Source: Aquisphaera giovannonii (GTDB lineage: Bacteria; Planctomycetota; Planctomycetia; Isosphaerales; Isosphaeraceae). Taken from it: a stretch of 64,000 nucleotides of DNA. Of the stretch, positions 17,482-25,274 are shown piece by piece. Position numbers and translations under genes: made by a program. The stretch is from the NCBI RefSeq assembly GCF_008087625.1, contig NZ_CP042997.1:7626001-7690000 (forward strand). Direction: 5' to 3'. A model generated the notes under the pieces. It was not told where the DNA came from. It saw only the letters and a program-made list of their open reading frames with translations, and did no database searches. How positions within the stretch are numbered: the first letter of the stretch is position 1; each line of letters opens with the position of its first letter.

Positions 17482-18537
17482 CTAGCGGCCGCCGCTCTGC
17501 CCCCCGGCCGGCGAGGCCGCCGCGGCCGGGGAGGCCGATCGGGCCGGCGAAGCCTCTCGGGGACGGGCCAGGCCCTTGGGGGCCTCCGCACGCTGCCTGC
17601 GCGGCGGGTCGAGGTAGCGATAGCCGCTGTTGGGGTTGGTCTTGTCGAAGGAGAAGGCCTCTCGGTGGCGGAGGAAGTCCTTCACGTAGGAGATGGGGAT
17701 CGCGAAGCCCAGGTTGTCCGCCATGTCGGCCCGGGCCCCCCGGCTGGTCACGCCGATGACCTCGCCCCGCGCGTTGAACAGGGGGCCGCCGGAGTTCCCG
17801 GGGTTGATGGCCGTGTCCGTCTGGAGATAGAGCTGGCCCTGGAGATTGCGGCTCCGGCTGCTGACGATGCCCTGCGTCACCGAGCGTTCCAGGCCCAGCG
17901 GATTGCCGACCGCGAAGACGGAATCCCCCGTGTTCACGTCGTCCCCATTACCCAGGACCAGGTAATTCAGTTTCAGGTCCGGCGGCAGCGGCACCTTGAT
18001 GAGGGCGAGGTCGAAGAAGGCGTTGACCGCGACGATCTCCACGTCCTCGATCCGGCGGCGGCTCAGCCCGCCCGTCGTGTTCTGGTAGAGGATGGCCGAG
18101 ATCCGGGTCTCCCCCTGGATCACGTGCGCATTCGTGATGGCATAGCCGTCCTTGTTGATGATGAAGCCCGAACCCTTCCCCGACGGGGTCTCGATCGAGA
18201 TGACCGCCTCGCCGAAGCGGGCGACGAGCTCCTTCATGGGCGTGGCCCGGAGCACGCCCGTCGAGAAGAGCCCCGACGCATCGGGCTCGACCCCCTGGGA
18301 GGGCGTGGCCGCCGGGAGCTCCCCCTCGCCCGCCTTGGTCCGGCGGACCACCTGGTCGCGGGGGATCCGCAGCAGGTCGTAGCCCAGGTCGACGTACAGG
18401 GCGTTCTGCTTCTCCGCCACCACCTCGCCGGTGATGCGCTGCCCGTCTTTCAGGACCAGCGTCTCGTAGGCCGCTTCCGCGATGCCCGGCACCGATACCA
18501 GCAAAAAGATCGCCGCGATCCCTCTCAACCAGCCCAT
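17482..18537 (-). CDS. HtrA-like trypsin-fold serine protease without PDZ domain
   Basis: 351 residues from ATG 18537 (MGWLRGIAAIFLLVSVPG), with a signal peptide ending near residue 22. Residues 23-65 (LVLKDGQRITGEVVAEKQN, then LGYDLLRIPRDQV) form a small SH3-like beta domain seen in planctomycete exported proteins. The protease domain has the full triad: His138 in NAHVI, Asp176 in FFDLALI and Ser249 in NPGNSGGP. Where DegP/HtrA proteins have one or two PDZ domains, this one has only a ~65-residue Pro/Ala/Arg-rich tail. Periplasmic protein quality control is the family role; lacking PDZ, substrate choice must differ. A candidate promoter lies at 18589-18618. Confidence 0.88.
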   Translation of the reverse strand: MGWLRGIAAIFLLVSVPGIAEAAYETLVLKDGQRITGEVVAEKQNALYVDLGYDLLRIPRDQVVRRTKAGEGELPAATPSQGVEPDASGLFSTGVLRATPMKELVARFGEAVISIETPSGKGSGFIINKDGYAITNAHVIQGETRISAILYQNTTGGLSRRRIEDVEIVAVNAFFDLALIKVPLPPDLKLNYLVLGNGDDVNTGDSVFAVGNPLGLERSVTQGIVSSRSRNLQGQLYLQTDTAINPGNSGGPLFNARGEVIGVTSRGARADMADNLGFAIPISYVKDFLRHREAFSFDKTNPNSGYRYLDPPRRQRAEAPKGLARPREASPARSASPAAAASPAGGQSGGR

Positions 18538-18588
18538 GGAGCCGCCATCCTCTGCCTGGAGCCGAGTAGCCGTACGGGTCTTGGCCCT

Positions 18589-18618
18589 AGAGTAGCACCA
18601 CCGTAAAATTCGTTGCAA
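18589..18618 (-). promoter_or_regulatory. Candidate promoter of the HtrA-like gene
   Basis: Read on the minus strand: TTGCAA (18618-18613), an 18-base spacer and TACTCT (18594-18589), about 50 bases before the ATG at 18537. The match to sigma70-type boxes is moderate and judged by eye. Confidence 0.3.
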
Positions 18619-18681
18619 CCCTTTCGGATCTCACGGGCAAGGCTTTCACGCAGGTCCGCCGATCGTCGGCGTGTGCCAAAA

Positions 18682-18710
18682 TTGCATGATTTACCAGGGT
18701 TTGCTAGATT
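18682..18710 (+). promoter_or_regulatory. Candidate promoter of the 18859 gene
   Basis: TTGCAT (18682-18687), a 17-base spacer and TAGATT (18705-18710) form a good sigma70-like pair in an otherwise very GC-rich gap. It would give a leader of about 140 bases before the GTG at 18859. With the minus-strand candidate at 18589-18618 it makes a divergent promoter region. Confidence 0.42.
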
Positions 18711-18858
18711 GCCTGCGCCGGAAGATGCCTTGACGAGTCCTGGCGATTCGGGCACGTTCTCCCCGACCCGGCCGTCCGGCGTCATCTCTCGCACTCTCGC
18801 CCGTTCGCTCCCTCATCCGATATCCATGGATTTCCCCCTCGGCCGAGGAGATTGTGCC

Positions 18859-19668
18859 GTGTCCACGTTATCGAAGCGGATGATCTCGCTCCTGCTGCCC
18901 CTGGCGGGCCTGGCATGGGCCGAATCCGGTGCGCCTTGTCTCGCGCAAGACCAGCCGCCCGCGGCTGCGGGTGCGGCGGCGCCCCAGGGCCCCGCGGGGG
19001 ACGCGTTGCCACCTCCCCAACCGATCCGGCCCGACCAGTTGGTGCCCCAGCTCAAGACCATCCCGGTGCGGAAGGACAGGCCCTCCTACAACCTGGAGTG
19101 GGTCGACTCCTCGGTACAGCCCAGGGACAAGGAAGGGATCTGGATCCTCAGCTTCGCCTACAAGCCCTTGCGGATCCAGACGGTGGAGATCCCGGGCAAG
19201 GGGCGCCAGCTCGTCTACTACCTCTACTACAAGGTCGTGAACCGTACCGGTGCGCCGCGGATGTTCGTCCCCCAGTTCACCATGGTGAACGAGGAGGGCA
19301 AGCGGTTCGACGACCAGGTGATCCCCGAGGCCATCCCGGTCATCCGGGCGCACAACGACGCGACCATCGACGTCCAGGGCGCCGTGAACATCATGGGCAT
19401 GATCCCGCCATCGACGAAGAAAGGCGTGGACGATGCCGTCTTCGGTGTGGCGACCTGGCAGACCTGGGACCGGAAGGCCGACCGGTTCAGCATCTACGTG
19501 CGAGGCCTCTCGGACGGCTACAAGGAGATCGCCGACCCGAGCGGCGGAAAGCCCGTGGTCAAGTACAAGACGTTGCGGCTCGACTTCATCCGTCGCGGCG
19601 ACGAGCACAACGTCAGGAGCGAGGAGATCGAGGTCGGCTCTCCGCCCTATGAATGGGTCTACTGGTGA
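18859..19668 (+). CDS. Exported protein of unknown function
   Basis: 269 residues from GTG 18859, chosen because GAGGAG (18845-18850) sits at the right distance and a signal peptide follows (RMISLLLPLAGLAWAES, cleaved near CLAQ-DQ). After a Pro/Ala/Gln-rich linker, the domain contains PSYNLEWVDSSVQPRDKEG, LVYYLYYKVVNRTG and FSIYVRGLSDGYKEI, suggesting a beta-sandwich. This resembles a conserved planctomycete exported family with no assigned role. A candidate promoter lies upstream at 18682-18710 and a strong hairpin terminator at 19707-19732, so it is probably a single-gene transcript. Periplasmic or envelope location is inferred. Confidence 0.78.
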   Translation: MSTLSKRMISLLLPLAGLAWAESGAPCLAQDQPPAAAGAAAPQGPAGDALPPPQPIRPDQLVPQLKTIPVRKDRPSYNLEWVDSSVQPRDKEGIWILSFAYKPLRIQTVEIPGKGRQLVYYLYYKVVNRTGAPRMFVPQFTMVNEEGKRFDDQVIPEAIPVIRAHNDATIDVQGAVNIMGMIPPSTKKGVDDAVFGVATWQTWDRKADRFSIYVRGLSDGYKEIADPSGGKPVVKYKTLRLDFIRRGDEHNVRSEEIEVGSPPYEWVYW

Positions 19669-19706
19669 GCGGATGCGGCCCCGCGTGCGGAATGGCGTCG
19701 ATGGAT

Positions 19707-19732
19707 AAGCCCCGGCATCCGGTCCGGGGCTT
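19707..19732 (+). terminator. Intrinsic terminator-like hairpin
   Basis: AAGCCCCGG (19707-19715) pairs perfectly with CCGGGGCTT (19724-19732) across an 8-base loop, 38 bases after the stop at 19668. The flanking A and T residues give partial U-tracts both ways, so it could also serve the convergent minus-strand gene at 19787. Confidence 0.65.
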
Positions 19733-19786
19733 CTTCGTGGGTGGCCTTCGAGGGGCTGCCGGAGACAGCCGGGCTCGACGTCGAGG

Positions 19787-19972
19787 TCATTTCGGCTGGG
19801 CCGACGCGGCCGGCTTGGCGGCGGGCTCTTCCTTGTGCTTCTCCATGGCCTTCTCGAGGATGCTGACGACCAGCAGGTTCAGCGAAAGCTTCTCCTCCTT
19901 CGCCCAGGACGCCAGCTTCTCATGCTGCTGAGGAGGCATTCGGATCTGGAAGTGGACCACGGACTCGGGCAT
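19787..19972 (-). CDS. Small ribbon-helix-helix (Arc/HicB-like) protein
   Basis: 61 residues. MPESVVHFQIRMPPQQHEKL is the single beta-strand of a ribbon-helix-helix fold; two helices follow (EKLASWAKEEKLS and LNLLVVSILEKAMEKHKEE), then a Lys/Pro/Ala tail. Such proteins bind DNA as dimers and often act as antitoxins or autoregulators; similar short proteins are annotated as HicB- or Arc-like. AGGAG sits 6-10 bases before the ATG. No toxin gene is adjacent (neighbours are an exported protein and queC), so an orphan regulator is more likely than a toxin-antitoxin pair. Confidence 0.75.
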   Translation of the reverse strand: MPESVVHFQIRMPPQQHEKLASWAKEEKLSLNLLVVSILEKAMEKHKEEPAAKPAASAQPK

Positions 19973-20113
19973 GGATCATCTCCTGGGAGGGCCTCATTGC
20001 AGTGACCATGGCGTCATGCTAACCACTTGCAGGCCAAAAAGAAAGAGTCTTGCACCTATCCCCCAAGCCGGGCCGCGAAGGAGCCCGCAGAATCCCCACG
20101 ACAGGCCCCCCGC

Positions 20114-20824
20114 TCACGCCCCCACCGGGCCATCCACGTAGCGTGCGGGATCGACGAGCCCGAGCCGCCGGAACGCCGCCAGTCGGATCTGGCAGGAATC
20201 GCAACGGCCGCAGGCCAGGCCCTCGGGGCTCGGGTCGTAGCAGCTATGCGTCAGCCCATAATCCACGCCCAGCGCGATACCGCGGCGGATGATGTCATGT
20301 TTCTCCAGGGTGATGAGGGGCGCGTGCACCCGGAAGCGGTCATGCCCCTCGACGCCCGCGCGCGTCGCCAGGCGAGCGAGCTCCTCGAACGCCCCCAGGA
20401 ATTCCGGCCGGCAGTCCGGATAGCCGGAGTAGTCCACGCAGTTCACGCCGACGAAGATGTCGAACGCGCCCAGGGACTCGGCCCAGGCGAGCGCCAACGA
20501 CAGGAATACGGTGTTCCGCGCGGGCACGTAGGTGATCGGGATGCCGGCCGTCATCTCCCCGGGCGGACGGTCCTTGGGGACCTCGAGCTCGGAGGTCAGG
20601 GCGCTGCCGCCGAAGGCCCGCAGGTCGATCTCCAACTCCACGTGCCGGGCGACGGCCATCGAGCGGGCCACCGCGCGTGCGGCCCGGATCTCGACGGCGT
20701 GCCTCTGCCCGTACGAGATCGTGAGCGCATGCGGGGTGAAGCCCGCCGCCTTCGCCTCGGCGAGCGCCGTGGCGGAGTCCAGCCCCCCGCTCAGCAGGAC
20801 GATGGCCTTGCGTTCCGGTTCCAC
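20114..20824 (-). CDS. queC: 7-cyano-7-deazaguanine synthase QueC
   Basis: 236 residues from GTG 20824, which places the PP-loop [10 protein letters not shown] at 12-21, as in the family; the frame is open to 21001 but the extra residues are low-complexity. QueC converts 7-carboxy-7-deazaguanine to preQ0 with ATP and ammonia in queuosine synthesis. Other signatures are [40 protein letters not shown] and the zinc site [17 protein letters not shown]. No queD, queE or folE is nearby, so the rest of the pathway must lie elsewhere. It is divergent from rpmA with about 200 bases between. Confidence 0.93.
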   Translation of the reverse strand: MEPERKAIVLLSGGLDSATALAEAKAAGFTPHALTISYGQRHAVEIRAARAVARSMAVARHVELEIDLRAFGGSALTSELEVPKDRPPGEMTAGIPITYVPARNTVFLSLALAWAESLGAFDIFVGVNCVDYSGYPDCRPEFLGAFEELARLATRAGVEGHDRFRVHAPLITLEKHDIIRRGIALGVDYGLTHSCYDPSPEGLACGRCDSCQIRLAAFRRLGLVDPARYVDGPVGA

Positions 20825-21025
20825 GTCCAGGTGTACCTCGCGTCTGAGTCGGCCCGGGGGCTCTGCCGGGCGGGCTTTCCGGGCTTGCCCGGGGGCCGCC
20901 GGGGCGGATAGGATGATCGATTCAACGCCGCCACGCGGCGTGCCGGCGTTTGCGCGTCGTTCGCGCCGGCCCATGGTAGCATTCGAAGGCGCGCTGTCCA
21001 AAGCGAGATCGAGGACGCATCAGAT

Positions 21026-21295
21026 ATGGCTCATAAGAAGGGTCAGGGTTCCAGCCGCAACGGCCGCGACTCGAACCCCCAGATGCTGGGGATCAAGCTC
21101 TTCGGCGGCCAGTTGGCCCGGCCGGGGGCGATCATCTGCCGCCAGAAGGGGACCAAGTGGCGGGCGGGGCGGAACGTCGGCCTCGGCCGGGACTGGACCA
21201 TCTTCTCGCTGATCGAGGGCAAGGTGACGTTCGACCAGGACGGGCGCCGGATCAACGTGCTGCCCATCGAGACGCCCGCCCCCGCCAAGGCCTGA
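21026..21295 (+). CDS. rpmA: 50S ribosomal protein L27
   Basis: 89 residues, full length. The start [19 protein letters not shown] and the core [20 protein letters not shown] are diagnostic; the N-terminal arm reaches the peptidyl transferase centre. L27 is usually encoded as rplU-rpmA-obg. Here rpmA and obgE are adjacent (51-base gap) but rplU (L21) is absent; its place is taken by divergent queC. The two genes are probably co-transcribed. Confidence 0.98.
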   Translation: MAHKKGQGSSRNGRDSNPQMLGIKLFGGQLARPGAIICRQKGTKWRAGRNVGLGRDWTIFSLIEGKVTFDQDGRRINVLPIETPAPAKA

Positions 21296-21346
21296 CCTCG
21301 ACGCCCGCATGCGGGCGCACCACCCGCAACAGAAGAGCCTCGCACC

Positions 21347-22477
21347 ATGTTCGTCGATCGAGTGACGCTCTTCGTGAAGGGCGGGGACGGGGGCAACGGA
21401 TGCCTCAGCTTTCGTCACGAGAAATACGCCCCGCGCGGGGGGCCCAACGGGGGGGACGGCGGCAACGGCGGCGACGTCGTGCTGCGGGCCTCGGAGGGCC
21501 ACACCAACCTCGCGCACCTCTCGCACCAGCGGCACTGGAAGGCGAGCCGGGGCGAGCACGGGCAGGGGTCGAACTGCTTCGGCAAGAATGGCCAGGAGAT
21601 GGTCATCGAGGTCCCGCCGGGGACGATCGTCCGCGATCGCGACCGGGGCAACGTGATCCGGGACCTGAAGAAGGCCGGCGAGAGCGTCGTGGTCGCCCGG
21701 GGGGGCCGCGGCGGGCACGGCAACACGTTCTTCAAGTCCTCGACCAACCGCGCACCGCGACAGCACGAGCACGGCTTCTCCGGCGAGGAGCGGTGGATCA
21801 CCCTGGAGCTGAAGGTGATCGCCGACGTCGGGCTGATCGGCCTGCCGAACGCCGGCAAGTCCACGCTCCTCTCGCGGATCTCGCGTGCCCACCCCGAGAT
21901 CGCCGACTATCCGTTCACGACCAAGTACCCGAACCTCGGGACCGTCGTCGTGGACGACTCGGCCTTCGTCGTCGCCGACATCCCGGGCCTCATCGAGGGT
22001 GCCCACGCCGGCCTCGGCCTCGGCCACGAGTTCCTCCGCCACGTGGAGCGCTCGGGGGTGCTCGTGCACCTGGTGGAGGCGATCCCGACCGACGGCTCCG
22101 ACCCCGTCGAGAACTATCGGATGATCCGCCGCGAGCTCCTCGAGTACAGCCCCTCGCTCGCGGAACGCCCCGAGATCGTGGTCGTCACCAAGCTGGACCT
22201 CACCGACGCCCAGGCGGCCCGCGACCGGATCGCCCGCGAGCTCGGGCGCGAGGTCCTGTCGATCTCCGCCGTGACGGGCAAGGGCATCCCGGTGCTCCTC
22301 CGGGCGATCCAGGACGGCCTCCGGGCCCGCGCGGAGCAGGAGTCGCCGCCGGCCCCGCCCGCGATCCCGGCCCCGCCGCCATCCACGCCCGCACCGGCGG
22401 AGTGGCCGCCCGCCGATCAGCCCGGCCTCGCCGACGAGGGCCGCTCCAGCTCGATCCTGAACAGCGACACGGCCTGA
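21347..22477 (+). CDS. obgE: Obg family GTPase
   Basis: 376 residues. The Gly-rich Obg fold occupies 1-155 (KGGDGGNGCLSFRHEKY; GGPNGGDGGNGGDV), then the GTPase domain with G1 GLPNAGKST (165-173), switch YPFTTKYPN, G3 DIPGLIEGAH (211-220), G4 TKLD and G5 SAVTGKG. Obg acts in late 50S ribosome assembly and growth control, fitting its place after rpmA. The C-terminus is a ~45-residue Pro/Ala tail instead of an extra domain. The last 61 bases overlap the end of the convergent GH39 gene, so the tail and the GH39 C-terminus are encoded on opposite strands of the same DNA. Confidence 0.97.
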   Translation: MFVDRVTLFVKGGDGGNGCLSFRHEKYAPRGGPNGGDGGNGGDVVLRASEGHTNLAHLSHQRHWKASRGEHGQGSNCFGKNGQEMVIEVPPGTIVRDRDRGNVIRDLKKAGESVVVARGGRGGHGNTFFKSSTNRAPRQHEHGFSGEERWITLELKVIADVGLIGLPNAGKSTLLSRISRAHPEIADYPFTTKYPNLGTVVVDDSAFVVADIPGLIEGAHAGLGLGHEFLRHVERSGVLVHLVEAIPTDGSDPVENYRMIRRELLEYSPSLAERPEIVVVTKLDLTDAQAARDRIARELGREVLSISAVTGKGIPVLLRAIQDGLRARAEQESPPAPPAIPAPPPSTPAPAEWPPADQPGLADEGRSSSILNSDTA

Positions 22478-24153
22478 CGCGGCAGGCGGAGTCGGAGCCT
22501 CAGGGTGCCTCGAGACGGGGTCCGTCGCGTGGGGGATTCGACCAGGTCCAGCGTCGACGCACGTTCCAGCGCGGTGACCTGCGACGCCGTCGGTGCCGCC
22601 GGGGAGCCCATCGGCTTCCATGCCTCAAAGGCATTTCCGTGGTCCGCGTCCACGCGGAAATGGTGGACCAGGGCCGACGGTACCCCCTCGGGCAGGCCGG
22701 CGAGGTCCAGGGTGACCTCCGCGTCCGGGCCCGGCACGTCGTCGTCGTGGTAGTGCCAGAGCAGGACGGCCAGCCTGTCGCCGTCGATCGAGGCCAGCGC
22801 CGAGACGTCGGCCTCGCCCCGGATCCCGCGGGCCAGGACGTCGTCCAGGCCGATGGCGTGCGTGCTCTCCACCGCGAGGCGCCGGCCGCCCATCAGGCTG
22901 AGCATCCGGAAGACGTTCAGCACCGGGAGGTCGATCCCCCGGGTGGCCAGGGCCCGGAAGCCGGCGAAGTACGGCTGGTCCTCGAACTCGAAGGCCCAGG
23001 TCAGGGCCCCCTCCAGGTTCACGCCGACCCGCTCCGCCAGGTCCAGCTTGCGCGCGAAGCTCGCGGCCGTGTAGCTCGAGTACATCGTCCCGTTGCGATA
23101 CCCGAATCGCGGCCCCTGGCACGCGGCGCAGCCCTCGGGATCGGACTCGCCGATGATGATCGGCTTGGCCTTCAGCTCGGGGAACGAGGCGACCAGCCGG
23201 AAGCCCTCCTGGACGGTGCGGAGGTGCGTGGCAATGCCCATGCGGACGTGGCCGTCCACGACCTCCGGCGAGCCCTTGGCGTGGAAGGATACGAAGTCGA
23301 GCGGCGTGCCCACCTTGCCCGTCGCGTGATTCGTGCCGCGGAGGCAGTGCTCCAGGAAGTCCCGCGTCCACTTGCCCCCCGACCCCGCCGAATCCGGCCC
23401 GCCGACCCTCGCCGTCGGGAGGGCCCGCTTCACCGCGTCGATCGCGAAGTCGTGCAGCTTGCGGAACTCCTCGGGCGTGCCCCGCCAATAGCCGATGTTG
23501 GCCTCGTTCCAGGTCTCCCAGTACCACGACTCGACCTCGGCCTTGCCGTAGGCCTCGACGCAGTGCCGCGTCCATCGATAGACGAGCTCCGCCCACTTGG
23601 CGTAGTCCTTCGGCGGATACGCCCAGCCGGTGTAGATGTCGTCGTAGCGGGCCGTCGGGGTCCAGCGGTGCTGGTACGGCTCGGGCTTGATCGAGAGGTC
23701 CTTCGGCATGAAGCCGATCTGGACGTAGGGCTTGACCCCGTGATCGAGATACGTGGCGAAGATGCGATCGAGGATGGACCAGTCATAGACAGCGCCCCCC
23801 CGCTCGTCCTCCCGATAGGCGCCGGTCGAGCCCCACTTGAGGGCGGGTGTCCCGTCGCCGGAGGTGAGCAGGTTGTGCGCCCGGAAGTAGACGGCCCCGG
23901 GCCGCAGTCCCCCCAGCTCCGAGATCAGCTTCCGACCGTCCTTCATGGTGGCGTAGTTCGGCTCGTCGGCGCCGAAGAACCGCCAGATCGGTGTCAAGGG
24001 CCCGCGGGGCTTCTGCACGTCCACCACGACGCCGACCGGGAAGGGAGGCATCGCGGGCGGGGCCTCGCCGGCCGCCCGCCCGGCGGCGAGGAGCCACGGG
24101 ACGACGAGCCAGGCGGCGGACGCGGATCGGGCCGGGCGGGCGGGATGTCTCAT
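22417..24153 (-). CDS. GH39-like glycoside hydrolase (beta-xylosidase type)
   Basis: 578 residues with an N-terminal signal peptide (to about residue 29). A TIM-barrel GH39 pattern is visible: YWETWNEANIGYW with acid/base Glu217, and PIIIGESDPEG with nucleophile Glu336. The C-terminal ~120 residues look like a beta-sandwich (LAVLLWHYHDDD; TLDLAGLPEG), as in GH39 xylosidases. Expected action is release of xylose or related sugars from oligosaccharides outside the cytoplasm; substrate choice is not readable. The 3' end overlaps obgE by 61 bases. It is divergent from coaX. Confidence 0.85.
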   Translation of the reverse strand: MRHPARPARSASAAWLVVPWLLAAGRAAGEAPPAMPPFPVGVVVDVQKPRGPLTPIWRFFGADEPNYATMKDGRKLISELGGLRPGAVYFRAHNLLTSGDGTPALKWGSTGAYREDERGGAVYDWSILDRIFATYLDHGVKPYVQIGFMPKDLSIKPEPYQHRWTPTARYDDIYTGWAYPPKDYAKWAELVYRWTRHCVEAYGKAEVESWYWETWNEANIGYWRGTPEEFRKLHDFAIDAVKRALPTARVGGPDSAGSGGKWTRDFLEHCLRGTNHATGKVGTPLDFVSFHAKGSPEVVDGHVRMGIATHLRTVQEGFRLVASFPELKAKPIIIGESDPEGCAACQGPRFGYRNGTMYSSYTAASFARKLDLAERVGVNLEGALTWAFEFEDQPYFAGFRALATRGIDLPVLNVFRMLSLMGGRRLAVESTHAIGLDDVLARGIRGEADVSALASIDGDRLAVLLWHYHDDDVPGPDAEVTLDLAGLPEGVPSALVHHFRVDADHGNAFEAWKPMGSPAAPTASQVTALERASTLDLVESPTRRTPSRGTLRLRLRLPRQAVSLFRIELERPSSARPG

Positions 24154-24338
24154 CGGGCTGCAATCCTGGAAGGCCGGAGGGGCGAGGGGCGGAACTCGAC
24201 GGCCATGATCGCCGACGCGAGTGTCCTCGGCGACCGGAAAACGTAGAATCCGTGTGGGCCCCCGCCGGGCCTGGCATGGAGGCCGGTGCCGGGCCTCCGG
24301 GTCATCACGTGCAACGCGAGAGCAGGAGTGCCCGCAGC

Positions 24339-25154
24339 ATGCTCCGGATCGTCGCCGACCTGGGCAATTCGAGGATGAAGTGGGCCCGGCTGGATAGCTC
24401 GGGGCGGGCCACGAGCTCGACGGCGCTGCCGCCCGACGATCCCCCGGCCTGGGATGCGCTCTGGCAATCGTGGGCGGATGCCGTCGGCCGGGGGCGGGAC
24501 GACGGCGCGGGCGAGGAGTGGGCGATCGCGTCCGTGAACCCGCCGGCCGCCGCGAGGATGAAGGCCTTCCTCGCCGCGCGCGGCGTCCGTCGGGTGGCCT
24601 GGTACGAGACCGCCTCGGACGTGCCGCTGTCGATGGACGTGGAGGACTCGAATCAAGGGGGAGCGGACCGGGCGCTCGCGGTGCTCGCCGCGGCCTCCCG
24701 GAAGCCGGCGGGCCGGCCGGGGCTGGTCGTCTCCTGCGGCACGGCGATCACGATCGAGCGGATCCGAGCGGACGGGACCTGGCTCGGCGGTGTGATCGCC
24801 CCGGGCCTCTTCCTCTGCGCCCGGGCGCTCCACATGCTGACCGCGCAGCTGCCCCTGATCCACCCCGACGCGTCCGCGCCATCCTGGGGGCGGGGCACGG
24901 TCGATTCCATGGAGGCGGGCCTCTTCTGGGGCACGGTGGGGGCGATCAAGGAGCTGCTGGCTCGCCAGGACTTCGACCCTCCCGGCGAACCCTGGGTCGC
25001 GTGGACGGGCGGCGACGCGGATCGCCTTGCGGGCGCCGTATCGGGCCCTTCCGCGCTCGTCCTGCCCGACCTTGTGCTCGAAGGCATGGTCGCGGCTGCG
25101 TTCGGCGCACAACGGGCCCCGGGGCCGCGGGGCGGGCATGGCCTCGCCCCTTGA
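24339..25154 (+). CDS. coaX: Type III pantothenate kinase
   Basis: 271 residues from ATG 24339. CoaX phosphorylates pantothenate, the first step of coenzyme A synthesis; type III enzymes use the ASKHA fold and need a monovalent cation. Motifs: DLGNSRMKW (7-15, phosphate loop 1), NQGGADRALAVLAA with Asp110, and SCGTAITIE (132-140). The frame is open far upstream, but those codons only overlap the divergent GH39 gene. It sits among sugar-degradation genes with no obvious functional link. Confidence 0.92.
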   Translation: MLRIVADLGNSRMKWARLDSSGRATSSTALPPDDPPAWDALWQSWADAVGRGRDDGAGEEWAIASVNPPAAARMKAFLAARGVRRVAWYETASDVPLSMDVEDSNQGGADRALAVLAAASRKPAGRPGLVVSCGTAITIERIRADGTWLGGVIAPGLFLCARALHMLTAQLPLIHPDASAPSWGRGTVDSMEAGLFWGTVGAIKELLARQDFDPPGEPWVAWTGGDADRLAGAVSGPSALVLPDLVLEGMVAAAFGAQRAPGPRGGHGLAP

Positions 25155-25274
25155 TTCCGGCGGAAGGGCCGCTTTATCCTCGATCCTTGCCTCGGGTCCG
25201 CCCCTGCCTCGCCTCTTCCTCGCCGGGCCCACGTTCCGCCGGCGGCCCTGACATCCGGAGAGATGTTCCTTACC

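Noticed and set aside
19787-19972. Toxin-antitoxin pair
   Set aside because: The ribbon-helix-helix protein has no small toxin-like gene on either side; the flanking genes are an exported protein and queC.
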